NCBI GenBank assembly: GCA_024402455.1
Contig: JAKSTS010000022.1
Location: forward strand, 1 to 24,088
Source of the DNA: Treponemataceae bacterium
GTDB lineage: Bacteria; Spirochaetota; Spirochaetia; Treponematales; Treponemataceae
Direction of reading: 5' to 3'
DNA: 24,088 nt
Under the pieces are notes generated by a model. The model was not told the origin of the DNA. It searched no databases and saw only the letters and a list, made by a program, of their open reading frames with translations. Position numbers and translations under genes: made by a program. The stretch's first letter is position 1. Every line of letters begins with the position of its first letter. Shown in pieces: positions 13,544 through 21,673 of the stretch.

Positions 13544-16500
13544 TTATAATTTTTTAATTGTCCGCACAACACGGAAACCGGTCAAACCGTTTCTTCCGTA
13601 AATATTAAGCGAAAGCCTTGAAGAAACAGTACACAACGAAGCAAAGCTGTACCAGCTTCCGCCACAGATTGAACGGTAATTAATTCCGGTATTAATCGAT
13701 GCTTTTTCGTCTGCACTAAGATTATCGTCTTCGTGAAATTCAAACGGATCCCAGCACCATTCCCAGACATTTCCACTCATATCCTGAAGTCCAACTTCAT
13801 TAGGCTGTGTCGTGCCAGAAACATGTGTTTTTGCCTTTGAATTTGATGTATACCAGACATAGTTTTTAACTTCTTTTGAAGCTTTTTCATCAAATGTGTT
13901 ATGTCCGGCAAATTTCTTAGCATAACCGACAACGTTTACACCGTCTTTGTTAAGGTCTCTCTCAATAACAGGACCGCCCATTGCACACCACATCCATTCT
14001 TTTTCCGTCGGCAATCTGTAGCCGTCAGAATTGCGGTTCCACTCAACAGCAACCCATTCTTCATCATTATTAATTGGAACAGGACCCCAGTCATCAGGAT
14101 TTGTACTTCCCTTAATTTTATAAGCAGGTGTAAAACCGTTCATAATGCTCAATTTATTGCAGAAAACAATTGCATCAAACCAGCTTACATTCTGCACAGG
14201 GTTTGCCATTTTTTCTTCTTCATTTGAATATGTACTGCGTGCATTATCACTCGGGTCAATATCCATTACAGCAAAATATGTACTGCGGGAAATTTCCGAT
14301 GTACTTACTTCAAGATCATATGGAATGTCTTCAATTCTAGGAGCATTTGCAGAACGAATATATTTGCCTGCCGGAACAACCTTTGCATCAAATTTAAACC
14401 ACTTTGCATAAAGAGTCAGGTCATTTGACGGAGTAATATCAACAGGAAGTTCATCCTGACGTTCATAAATTACATCTAAAGTTGAAAGTGCCGAATCAAG
14501 AGGCTGCTTTTTATTGACAACAGAGTCTGCACTTGTTTTATCTGTTGCAGAAATTGAAACAGCACCTTTTTTCCGTTTAAGCATACGCTCAAAAAGCTTT
14601 CTGGATTCAGCTGCCTGTGCCCGCGCTGCAACTTCAACAGGTGTTTTAAAAGATGAATCAGCATACCAGCCTGCAAAACCATATCCTTCTTTTTTTGGAA
14701 CAGGCAGCGCCGTCTGCGGGGTTTCAACTGTATATTCGCTTACATAAACTTCTGGAAGCACACCACCATTTGTTCTGTAAACAATTGAATAAGGCACAGG
14801 AATCCAATGTGCATATGCAGTAGTATCTTTTGTAATCTGTGTATTTTCAGAAAGACGCTTCTTATAGCCTTTATCAAGGTACCAGCCGTCAAAAGTATAA
14901 CAGTCACGTTGTGTTTCAGGCAATTTGCCGACAACCGGTGCCGAGCTGGTTACGGTGCGGCTTGCACAATCTTTGCCACCAAGAGTATCAAAAGTTACAG
15001 TACACTTCCAAAGTGCATAAAAATCTTTATTTCCAGTTGAACCTTTTGATATTGTGCCGGAAATTTTACGTGTTCGGTTTGCATCAGCATACCAGCCCAT
15101 AAATTGCCAGCCGTCACGTCTTGGATTTTCAATCGTAAATGTAGGCATTTCACGGTTATACAGCGAAGTTTTTACAGTTTCGTTTGCACCAGAGCCATAA
15201 AGATGCATAAAAATTTTATGATCTTCTGGTCTAAAATGAGCATAAAGAGTTTTATTGCCAAATGTACCGGCTTTTATAGATGTAAGCCCATTATTTGAAC
15301 CGTCTTTATCTTCAAGCCAACCATCAAAAACCCAGCCGGCTTTTTTTGGCACAGGCAATGTTAAATTGTCTTCTATTGTATAAGATGAAGAATCAAAAAG
15401 TTTTGTACCGTCTTTATCAAAAAAGCTTACAGAATAATTTTCAGGAATCCATTGTGCATTGAATTTCAAATTTCTGGCTGTATTTGCAGGAATTTCACTG
15501 AATATTTGATTTAAACCGGCTGCTTCGCGCCATCCGGCAAAACGATAACCATTTCGCTGAGCAACAGGCAAACCATAAGCAGAATCAGATATTACAAATT
15601 CTTTTATTGCAGCATCTTCATCAACAAGATTTCCGCCCGTACAATTGAATTTTACGCTATATACAACAGGCTTCCACTGTGCATAATATATGCGGTCTCC
15701 GGTTGAACCTTTTTCAAGACAATCAACAGCCACATTCTGCTTTTCATCTTCGCCAAGTTCATACCAGCCTTCAAAAACAAAACCTTTTTTAGAAGGCACG
15801 TCAAATTTTACAAAATCCTCAATAGTATAAGATTTTTTCTGGCAGGTTTCATCATCTTTGAAAAATGAAAGCTCATATTTTAATGGAATCCACAAAGCTT
15901 TAAGCGAAACATCGCCATAAGTATTCGGTGCAATAGACAAAATCTTCTGTTTTTTGTCATTCTGCCAGCAAGCAAAACTGTACCCTTCTCGTTCCGGCGT
16001 TTCAAGATAATAACTTTCTTCGCTTGTAAAATAGCTTGCAATCGGCGAAGCATCTTCTGCAAAAGAACCGCCGTTCAAATCATAGTCAACTGCATATTCC
16101 AAAGGCTGCCATGTAACAAGAATATTTGCATCTTTGTCTTTTTCTTTGATAAAACTAAAAGCTTTTTCGCTGCCATCACAAGATTCATCAGACACAAGAA
16201 CATCAAGCACGGCATAGCCGTTATGCGGCTTTAAATTTATGTGAACACACGAATCGTCATCTTTATAAAGACTTACGCTTCCATGAATGCGGCTTCTAGG
16301 ATCTATATAAATTCCATCCAGGGAATTTTCAAATTCAGCAGAAATTACAACATCAGATGCAGGCATTATAAATTTTGAACCAGTAATAATTTTACTTTTT
16401 CCGTCAGCAGCAAAGCGCAGGCTGTTTTTTACAAGCACTTTTCCTTCATCTGCAACAACTTCAAGCGAAATTTCCTGTCCTGCACAAGCCTTAACAAGTG

Positions 16501-16762
16501 CCAGTGTAATTGTTCCACCTTTTATATCTGATACAACAAGATTATATAATTTGGGTTGAGAATTCAGTAAAGCTAACTGCCGGAGCATTTCTTCAAGTTC
16601 AGCTTTACGCCGTGCTTCTTCTTCAAGCGCAAGCCTCTGTGCTTCCATGCGCTCTGCCTGTTTTTTTGTACAAGAACGAATAACAAGACACAACAGAATA
16701 AGCACAACAATACAGATGCTTATGACTATCTTTTTAACTTTTTTCTTTTTCGTTTCCGTCAA
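13544..16762 (-). CDS. Membrane-anchored InlB-repeat protein with FGE-sulfatase-like domain
   Basis: A 1072-residue protein with TTG start and GGGGAG 7 nt upstream. Order: basic N-terminus; one transmembrane helix (11-28); charged coiled coil (33-66); beta domain (about 70-220); seven Listeria/Bacteroides (InlB B/Flg_new) repeats at about 223-291, 295-364, 367-438, 443-510, 515-585, 586-653 and 657-788. Each repeat carries an F-x-G-W-type motif such as FEGW, FAGW or FDGW. A formylglycine-generating-enzyme-like domain follows (793-1070) with NPVQNVSWFDAIVFCN, GYRLPTEKEW, MSGNVWEWCWD and GFRVVR. The position of the first FGE active-site Cys is Ser1039; Cys1044 matches the second. Oxidative FGE chemistry is therefore unlikely, and a C-lectin-like binding role is more probable. 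Repeat 7 has an insert of about 60 residues (about 712-770), Lys/Arg-rich at its start. Likely exposed outside the inner membrane. Confidence 0.88.
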   Translation of the reverse strand: MTETKKKKVKKIVISICIVVLILLCLVIRSCTKKQAERMEAQRLALEEEARRKAELEEMLRQLALLNSQPKLYNLVVSDIKGGTITLALVKACAGQEISLEVVADEGKVLVKNSLRFAADGKSKIITGSKFIMPASDVVISAEFENSLDGIYIDPRSRIHGSVSLYKDDDSCVHINLKPHNGYAVLDVLVSDESCDGSEKAFSFIKEKDKDANILVTWQPLEYAVDYDLNGGSFAEDASPIASYFTSEESYYLETPEREGYSFACWQNDKKQKILSIAPNTYGDVSLKALWIPLKYELSFFKDDETCQKKSYTIEDFVKFDVPSKKGFVFEGWYELGEDEKQNVAVDCLEKGSTGDRIYYAQWKPVVYSVKFNCTGGNLVDEDAAIKEFVISDSAYGLPVAQRNGYRFAGWREAAGLNQIFSEIPANTARNLKFNAQWIPENYSVSFFDKDGTKLFDSSSYTIEDNLTLPVPKKAGWVFDGWLEDKDGSNNGLTSIKAGTFGNKTLYAHFRPEDHKIFMHLYGSGANETVKTSLYNREMPTFTIENPRRDGWQFMGWYADANRTRKISGTISKGSTGNKDFYALWKCTVTFDTLGGKDCASRTVTSSAPVVGKLPETQRDCYTFDGWYLDKGYKKRLSENTQITKDTTAYAHWIPVPYSIVYRTNGGVLPEVYVSEYTVETPQTALPVPKKEGYGFAGWYADSSFKTPVEVAARAQAAESRKLFERMLKRKKGAVSISATDKTSADSVVNKKQPLDSALSTLDVIYERQDELPVDITPSNDLTLYAKWFKFDAKVVPAGKYIRSANAPRIEDIPYDLEVSTSEISRSTYFAVMDIDPSDNARSTYSNEEEKMANPVQNVSWFDAIVFCNKLSIMNGFTPAYKIKGSTNPDDWGPVPINNDEEWVAVEWNRNSDGYRLPTEKEWMWCAMGGPVIERDLNKDGVNVVGYAKKFAGHNTFDEKASKEVKNYVWYTSNSKAKTHVSGTTQPNEVGLQDMSGNVWEWCWDPFEFHEDDNLSADEKASINTGINYRSICGGSWYSFASLCTVSSRLSLNIYGRNGLTGFRVVRTIKKL

Positions 16763-17011
16763 AATTCTTCTCCCCGAATAACAAAATAATTATCAGCTTT
16801 TGCGGCACACAAAAACTCATCCTTGAGATTTTTTAAGATACCTTGATAATATTTTGCCCTGAACGTAAAAATACTTTTTAAAACTTTTTTATCAATTTAT
16901 TATCGGCAAAAGTCTAAAATTTAGGCACCGCATTATCGACAAAAAACTAAAAAAAATAACTTTTAAATTGTAAAATTTAAATGCAAATCTTTTCTGCCGT
17001 TTACAAATAAA

Positions 17012-17049
17012 AAAAGAGGAAAAACCACAGAAGCAGTTTTTCCTCTTTT
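17012..17049 (-). terminator. Strong terminator at the end of the dapA-asd region
   Basis: Perfect 14-bp stem: AAAAGAGGAAAAAC (17012-17025) with GTTTTTCCTCTTTT (17036-17049). On the minus strand a T-rich run follows. It lies about 205 nt past the asd stop. Confidence 0.85.
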
Positions 17050-17253
17050 AAATTTAATATTCATACAACAGCACTTTTTCATTTTCTTTACAATACTTTT
17101 TATTATACAGCCAGTCTAAAACAGCTTAAGACCGGCTGTGCCATGCAGACTTTTTAGCAGCACAATTCTGCACATTGACTGCAAAATACAAATCAATGCA
17201 CAGTTTTATAAACTTTTAACTGTTTCAAAACAAGCCTGAAACAGTTAAAAAAA
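17050..17253 (-). other. Long 3' tail of asd with further hairpins
   Basis: Between the asd stop and the strong terminator lie two hairpins. One pairs AACTGTTTCA with TGAAACAGTT (about 17217-17246). The other pairs CAGCCAGTCT with AGACCGGCTG (17108-17138; both arms have one extra base). No ORF of note. It could be a structured 3' UTR or contain a small RNA; nothing more specific is supported. Confidence 0.4.
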
Positions 17254-18351
17254 TTACAGATTATCAAAGAAACCTTTTGCTTTGAGTAATTCTGCATTCA
17301 AAATACCACCAAGTGCAGCACCACGTTTTGTGTTGTGGCTTAATGCTACAAACTTAATGTCGAATACGTTACATGGGCGAAGACGTCCGATTACACATGC
17401 CATACCTTTTTCTGTTTCACGGTCACGGCGTGGCTGCGGGCGGTTGTCCTCGTGGCGAACAACGATTGGATGTTCTGGAGCAGAAGGCAATTTCAATTCC
17501 TGTGGAAGTGATGTATAACTTGTCCAGATTTTTTCAATTTCTTCCATGCTTGGTTTTTTATCTGCAAATTCCAAAGAAACACATGCTGTATGTCCATCAA
17601 CAACTGGTACACGTGTACATGTTGAAGAAACGATTGGATATTCTGAGTTTACAATCTTTCCATCTTTTACAGAACCAAGAATCTTAAGACATTCTTTTTC
17701 AGTTTTTTCTTCTTCACCACCAATAAATGGAACGATGTTATCAATCATATCGAATGATGGAACTCCTGGATAACCTGCACCTGAAGTTGCCTGTAAAGTT
17801 GTAACTACCATTCTCTTGATTGGATAACCAGCCTGAATTAAAGCGTGGATTGGCATCATATATGTCTGTAATGAACAGTTTGGTTTTACAGCAATAAAGC
17901 CTTTATCCCAACCGTTATGTTTTTTCTGATCTTTAATTACGTCCAAGTGTGAGAAGTTGATTTCTGGAACGAGCATTGGAACATCTTCTGTCCAGCGGTT
18001 AGCACTTGCATTTGAAACAACTGGAATTCCTTCTGCAGCATAAGCAGCTTCCAATTTTTTGATGTCATCTTTTTTAGGAAGTTCCAAAGCAGAGAATACA
18101 AACTGACATTTACCAATTGCTTTTTCTGCAAGGTTTGCATCTTCTACCATTAAGTTAGCAACGCCTTCTGGAATGTTTTCACCAATGAGCCAGCGGTTTG
18201 CAACTGCATCTTTATATAACTGACCTGCAGAACGTGGACTTGCAGCAACGTATGTTACTTCAAACCATGGATGATTTTCCAACAATTTGATATAGCGCTG
18301 TCCAACCATACCTGTAGCGCCTAAAACACCAACTTTAATTTTTCCAGCCAT
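17254..18351 (-). CDS. asd: Aspartate-semialdehyde dehydrogenase
   Basis: A 365-residue enzyme of the archaeal/fungal branch of ASADH. It has the NADP-binding GATGMVGQR (11-19), the active-site Cys159 in KPNCSLQT, TTLQATSGAGYPG (184-196), the catalytic His254 in RVPVVDGHTA, and the C-terminal ALSHNTKRGAALGGILNAE. It reduces aspartyl phosphate to aspartate semialdehyde, the branch point for diaminopimelate/lysine, threonine and methionine. ATG 18351 follows AGAGGT at good spacing. It lies downstream of dapA on the same strand with a 221-nt gap that holds a REP-like doublet, so co-transcription is possible but not assured. Confidence 0.95.
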   Translation of the reverse strand: MAGKIKVGVLGATGMVGQRYIKLLENHPWFEVTYVAASPRSAGQLYKDAVANRWLIGENIPEGVANLMVEDANLAEKAIGKCQFVFSALELPKKDDIKKLEAAYAAEGIPVVSNASANRWTEDVPMLVPEINFSHLDVIKDQKKHNGWDKGFIAVKPNCSLQTYMMPIHALIQAGYPIKRMVVTTLQATSGAGYPGVPSFDMIDNIVPFIGGEEEKTEKECLKILGSVKDGKIVNSEYPIVSSTCTRVPVVDGHTACVSLEFADKKPSMEEIEKIWTSYTSLPQELKLPSAPEHPIVVRHEDNRPQPRRDRETEKGMACVIGRLRPCNVFDIKFVALSHNTKRGAALGGILNAELLKAKGFFDNL

Positions 18352-18368
18352 AATATTACCTCTTTCCC

Positions 18369-18427
18369 GTCATCCCGAACTTGTTTCGGGATCTCTCAAT
18401 CAGATGCTGAAACAAGTTCAGCATGAC
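18369..18427. repeat. Palindromic repeat doublet (REP/BIME-like), copy 2
   Basis: GTCATCCCGAACTTGTTTCGG... (palindrome arms 18372-18379 and 18385-18392) and, inverted, AGATGCTGAAACAAGTTCAG... (arms 18404-18411 and 18417-18424). The outer GTCAT/ATGAC and inner ATCT/AGAT are as in copy 1 at 843-914. It sits between dapA and asd. Confidence 0.7.
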
Positions 18428-18539
18428 ATTTATTTAGTTACTTATTTTATCTTTTAATATTTACTTAAAAGATTTACTGAAACATACTGCATCTGCTTTT
18501 CTGCAAATTCAGATTTTCAGCAATAAATTTTCAAAGCCA

Positions 18540-18564
18540 GCTCTAAAAACTAAAATTTTAGAGC
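18540..18564 (-). terminator. Terminator-like hairpin after dapA
   Basis: GCTCTAAAA (18540-18548) pairs with TTTTAGAGC (18556-18564), 7-nt loop, 8 nt past the dapA stop. No T run beyond the stem. Confidence 0.5.
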
Positions 18565-18572
18565 CAGCATTT

Positions 18573-19472
18573 TTATAAATTACACTCTTTTAGTGCAGTT
18601 TCAATAATTTTTTTAGCATTGTCATTAACTTCAACTAATGGAAGTCTTACGCCACCAGCAGGAAGTTTTCTAAGATTCATTGCATATTTAATTGATGTCG
18701 GGTTACCATCAACAAAAGCAGCCTTAAAAATAGGCAGCAATCTGTAATGAATCTCTCTTGCAGTTTCCATGTCGCCTTCAAGAGCAGCCAGAGTCATTTT
18801 CGTAACAAGCTCTGGTGTCAAATTTGAAACGACAGAGAAAACACCGTCTGCACCAGCTGCAACAATTGGCAATGTCAAAGAATCATCTCCACACAAAACT
18901 GAAAAATCTGGTTTTTTGTGGCTTATTCTTGCAATTACATCCATCATCTGATTGATGTTGCCGGAAGCTTCTTTTACACCAACAATATTTGGCAAATCAG
19001 CAATGCGGCACAAAAGATCTGTAGAAATATTTTTTCCAGTTCTTCCTGCAATGTTATAAACAATAATAGGAATGCCAACTTTTGAAACAGCTTCAAAGTG
19101 TCGGAAAATTCCTTCATCAGATGGTTTATTATAATAAGGTGTTACAACCAGAGCATAGTCTGCACCCATTTTTTTTGCACGCTCAACATAAAATACTGCA
19201 TCTTTTGTGCAGTTTGAACCAGCGCCAATAATAACAGGAACTTTGCGGCCAGTTTTCTGTGTGTACTCACGTGTTTCAGACATAATAATTTCGATGAGCT
19301 TTACTTCTTCTTCGTTCTCATCCAAAGTCGGAGTTTCTCCTGTTGTTCCAAGAGCAAGAAGACCTGAAATGCCACCTTCAAGCTGGAGCTTAACCAATCT
19401 GCGCCAGCCTTCAAAGTCAATGGAACCATCGTTAAACATCGGGGTTACCAAAGCTGTAAATGCGCCACGCAA
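18573..19472 (-). CDS. dapA: 4-hydroxy-tetrahydrodipicolinate synthase
   Basis: A 299-residue TIM-barrel enzyme condensing pyruvate with aspartate semialdehyde in the diaminopimelate pathway. Landmarks (numbered from TTG 19472): GAFTALVTPMF (3-13), GTTGETPTL (42-50), the catalytic Tyr139 in VYNIAGRTG, Arg144, and Schiff-base Lys167 in VGVKEASGN. Length is normal. The start is uncertain. TTG 19472 lies 15 nt after a strong GGAGGC, too far for good use, while the codon at the best distance is ATA (19479-19481), which would add four residues (MISK or similar). Either a non-standard start is used or an ATG has been lost here. Confidence 0.95.
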   Translation of the reverse strand: MRGAFTALVTPMFNDGSIDFEGWRRLVKLQLEGGISGLLALGTTGETPTLDENEEEVKLIEIIMSETREYTQKTGRKVPVIIGAGSNCTKDAVFYVERAKKMGADYALVVTPYYNKPSDEGIFRHFEAVSKVGIPIIVYNIAGRTGKNISTDLLCRIADLPNIVGVKEASGNINQMMDVIARISHKKPDFSVLCGDDSLTLPIVAAGADGVFSVVSNLTPELVTKMTLAALEGDMETAREIHYRLLPIFKAAFVDGNPTSIKYAMNLRKLPAGGVRLPLVEVNDNAKKIIETALKECNL

Positions 19473-19521
19473 TTTTGATATTATAATGCCTCCAAATATA
19501 TAAAGAACTTATATAAGTGTA

Positions 19522-19548
19522 TCTCTAAAAAAATGAAGTTTTTAGAGG
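19522..19548. other. Stem-loop upstream of dapA
   Basis: CTCTAAAAA and TTTTTAGAG pair around a short loop (about 19523-19547). Related in sequence to the hairpin after dapA. It lies 50-75 nt upstream of the dapA coding region, in its leader or promoter. Confidence 0.55.
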
Positions 19549-19616
19549 CTTCAATAAAAAGCTTTGCTGATTTACATAAAAATAAATTGTTTTTAACAAC
19601 GCCTTTTTTCAAACTT

Positions 19617-19656
19617 ATGCAAGTTTATGCAGATTATTGCATTTTTATGCAATAAT
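19617..19656. promoter_or_regulatory. Cluster of ATGCA motifs with a perfect palindrome
   Basis: TTATGCA near 19615-19621 and again at 19626-19631 is followed by ATTATTGCAT-TTTT-ATGCAATAAT (19633-19656), a perfect 10-bp inverted repeat. Four ATGCA/TGCAT copies lie within about 40 nt. It could be a regulator-binding region or a hairpin after the 19740 gene; no T tract follows on either strand. Confidence 0.4.
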
Positions 19657-19739
19657 TACAAGTGTAAGTGATGAGATTTTATATTTTAAAATGGACATCT
19701 TTAACAATTATACTTAGAGAAAGCTGCTTATTTTATTCC

Positions 19740-20165
19740 TTAATCTTTTGTGTCCGGCTGAGAAAATGTCGGAGGCTGCATTATTGAGCGGGCTAATTCT
19801 GATTTAAACTGAGGAACAGAAGATTCAGCTGTTTTTTTATTCTGCTGTTCAAGTGCGGGTTTTATCTCGTCTGCAGCTTTTGAAGCTTCTCTTGCAGCAG
19901 AACCTTTTGAATAAGGGTTTTTATTCTTTACATCGTTTACACTTGGTGCATCTTTGGCGAATGCAGAAAGAATGCTTAAAATTAATGTTACAATAAGCAC
20001 ACCGCCAAACCAGATTCCAAGAGCCACCAGAGAAGGCCACAGCGGCAGATTCAAAAATTTGTGCAGCAAAAACAAAATGAATGACAGAGCAACCCATTCA
20101 AGATTAAAAAACAGATTTAATATAAGGCTTAAAAAGAAACCGCCGCTTAATATCGGTCGTCTCAT
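19740..20165 (-). CDS. Membrane protein of unknown function, 141 residues
   Basis: ATG 20165 follows a GGGGAG site. Two hydrophobic stretches cover about residues 7-36 and 46-69, followed by a charged, low-complexity cytoplasmic-type tail rich in Lys, Ala, Ser and Gln (70-141; for example REASKAADEIKPALEQQNKK). No family was recognised. It lies 73 nt downstream of the 73-residue gene on the same strand and may be co-transcribed with it. Confidence 0.65.
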   Translation of the reverse strand: MRRPILSGGFFLSLILNLFFNLEWVALSFILFLLHKFLNLPLWPSLVALGIWFGGVLIVTLILSILSAFAKDAPSVNDVKNKNPYSKGSAAREASKAADEIKPALEQQNKKTAESSVPQFKSELARSIMQPPTFSQPDTKD

Positions 20166-20237
20166 ACACTCCCCTTTTCACTTTGAATTAAAAAACGAAA
20201 GATACACAATTTGCACAAACAGACAGAACATGCACTT

Positions 20238-20462
20238 TTAAGCAAGGCACGATTTTGATTCGTTTTCGTCCGGATGCGCAACAACAAAGCCGCAGCGTGC
20301 TTCGCTATTCAATTCTTTCAGTTCTTTTTTTCCGTCAATATAAAGCTGATAATCAATGCCGGTTGATTCAAAATCGCAGCTGGCACATTCCATGTCTTCT
20401 AAAGCAGCACGCACAATTTCTTCGCGTTCTTCTCTTGTTGTATCTTTTATTAAAATGCTCAT
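20238..20462 (-). CDS. Small conserved-looking protein, 74 codons
   Basis: ATG 20462 begins MSILIKDTTREEREEIVRAA, then LEDMECASCDFESTGIDYQL and YIDGKKELKELN. The frame is open upstream, but the ATG has TTGCTA-N17-TATTAT ending 6 nt before it, pointing to a leaderless start here. The pattern of an amphipathic helix, Cys-x-x-Cys, an acidic segment and Y-I-x-G-x-x-E-L resembles small uncharacterised proteins of Clostridia and spirochaetes that I cannot name. No membrane segment. The clustered cysteines (CASC) might bind metal (inference). Confidence 0.7.
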   Translation of the reverse strand: MSILIKDTTREEREEIVRAALEDMECASCDFESTGIDYQLYIDGKKELKELNSEARCGFVVAHPDENESKSCLA

Positions 20463-20468
20463 GCATAA

Positions 20469-20497
20469 ATAATAGAAGAAAACCGCACCTTTAGCAA
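20469..20497 (-). promoter_or_regulatory. Promoter of the small CASC protein, leaderless type
   Basis: Minus strand TTGCTA (20492-20497), 17 nt, TATTAT (20469-20474), then 6 nt to the ATG at 20462. No Shine-Dalgarno. Confidence 0.6.
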
Positions 20498-20523
20498 CAA
20501 ACTTTGCATTTTTAATGCCAGTC

Positions 20524-21546
20524 CTAATTATTTTTAAGTTTTTCTTTTCTAAAATCTTTTGGTGTTTTGCCGACTTTTTTCTGAAACACACGATAAAACA
20601 TATTTTCTGAATTATAACCAAGCTGAAAAATAATTTCGCGTATGCTCAAATCTGTTGAAGCAAGCAGATGTTTTGCTTTTTCAAGCCAGATAGACTGGCT
20701 GTATTCAGAAAAACTCATGCCGGTTTCTTTATGCACAATGCGGCCGATATAATCCGGATTATAGTGCAGAATCTTTGCAAGTTCATTTCTTGAAATGCGG
20801 CCGTTTTTTTCAAAAAGAATTTTCTTTATGTCGGCAAACAGCATTGAAGCATTATCAGACGAAGTCTGTACAATCGTAATTCTGCTCGTAGTTTCAAGCT
20901 GCTCAAAAAATTCAAGCAGAAAAGCCTGAAGATAAAAAACAAAGCCGGTTTTTTCAGTTTTTAAAAGCATAAAGATTTTTTCAAAAAGTTCATTCATGCT
21001 CAAAACTGAATCTTTCTGCAAAGAAAACTGCATTGCAGCTCTTTCAAAATTGCTGTCTGCATTATCTGAAAAGCAAAACTGAACGATAGATTTGCATTCA
21101 TGCTGTTTTAAATTAAGTGCATTTTCAAAAAAAAGCATGTGCAGAAATTCAGGCAAAAAATTCATATAAATGCATTCACATTCAGTTTCATCGCCTTCGT
21201 AATGACGTATATTGCTGTTTAAAAGAATTGACTCGCCGGCTTTTAGCGTAATAATGCTGTCTTCAAGGTGCTGGGTAAAAATGCCGCTTTTAACATAAAT
21301 AAACTCAAAATGCACATGACTGTGAAACACAGAATTTATTGTCATTGTTTTAAATTCAGGGTTTTGAACAGGCGGCCAGTCTGGCGTCATGAAACGCCCT
21401 TTTTTAGAAATTGACACAAAAAAAACAGCAAAACTAAAACCAAAATCTACAACACTATTTAAAGTTCTGCCAAGAGAAAAAATCTGTTTTTTTTCAATTT
21501 CTGTTCCGCATTTATTTTCCGGCAAATTCATATTGATAAAATACAT
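20524..21546 (-). CDS. AraC-family transcriptional regulator
   Basis: C-terminal double helix-turn-helix of the AraC/XylS type: SRNELAKILHYNPDYIGRIV (first HTH), GMSFSEYSQSIWLEKAKHLL (linker and helix), SIREIIFQLGYNSENMFYRV and FQKKVGKTPKDFRK (second HTH). The N-terminal part has a cupin-like sensor with HSHVHFEFIYVKSG and LKAGESILLNS, typical of sugar-responsive members. ATG 21546 gives 340 residues without a clear Shine-Dalgarno. ATG 21390 gives 288 residues, a common length, with AAGGG 7 nt upstream. The 52 extra codons contain no stop but look unlike the family, so either start is possible. It is divergent from the esterase-GH43 pair, which it probably regulates in response to a xylan-derived sugar (inference). 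Confidence 0.88.
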   Translation of the reverse strand: MYFINMNLPENKCGTEIEKKQIFSLGRTLNSVVDFGFSFAVFFVSISKKGRFMTPDWPPVQNPEFKTMTINSVFHSHVHFEFIYVKSGIFTQHLEDSIITLKAGESILLNSNIRHYEGDETECECIYMNFLPEFLHMLFFENALNLKQHECKSIVQFCFSDNADSNFERAAMQFSLQKDSVLSMNELFEKIFMLLKTEKTGFVFYLQAFLLEFFEQLETTSRITIVQTSSDNASMLFADIKKILFEKNGRISRNELAKILHYNPDYIGRIVHKETGMSFSEYSQSIWLEKAKHLLASTDLSIREIIFQLGYNSENMFYRVFQKKVGKTPKDFRKEKLKNN

Positions 21547-21673
21547 CAAAAAGTCTTATTTGAACATAGAATTTATCACTTATGTCGTTTTTGATTATAC
21601 AGTTAACAGCTTTTTCACTTTATACTTTTCATATGCTCAGTTAAGAAACTGATTCAAATTTACAAGAGGATTT
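21547..21673. promoter_or_regulatory. Divergent promoter region, araC-type gene / esterase operon
   Basis: Leftward: TG-TATAAT (21594-21599 on the minus strand), an extended -10. Rightward: TATACT (21621-21626) with a poor -35, as expected for an activator-dependent promoter. Probable binding region of the AraC-type protein. Confidence 0.5.

Noticed and set aside
19473..19739. Lysine riboswitch upstream of dapA
   Set aside because: The spacer contains simple A/T hairpins and ATGCA repeats but none of the L-box core features I could recognise.
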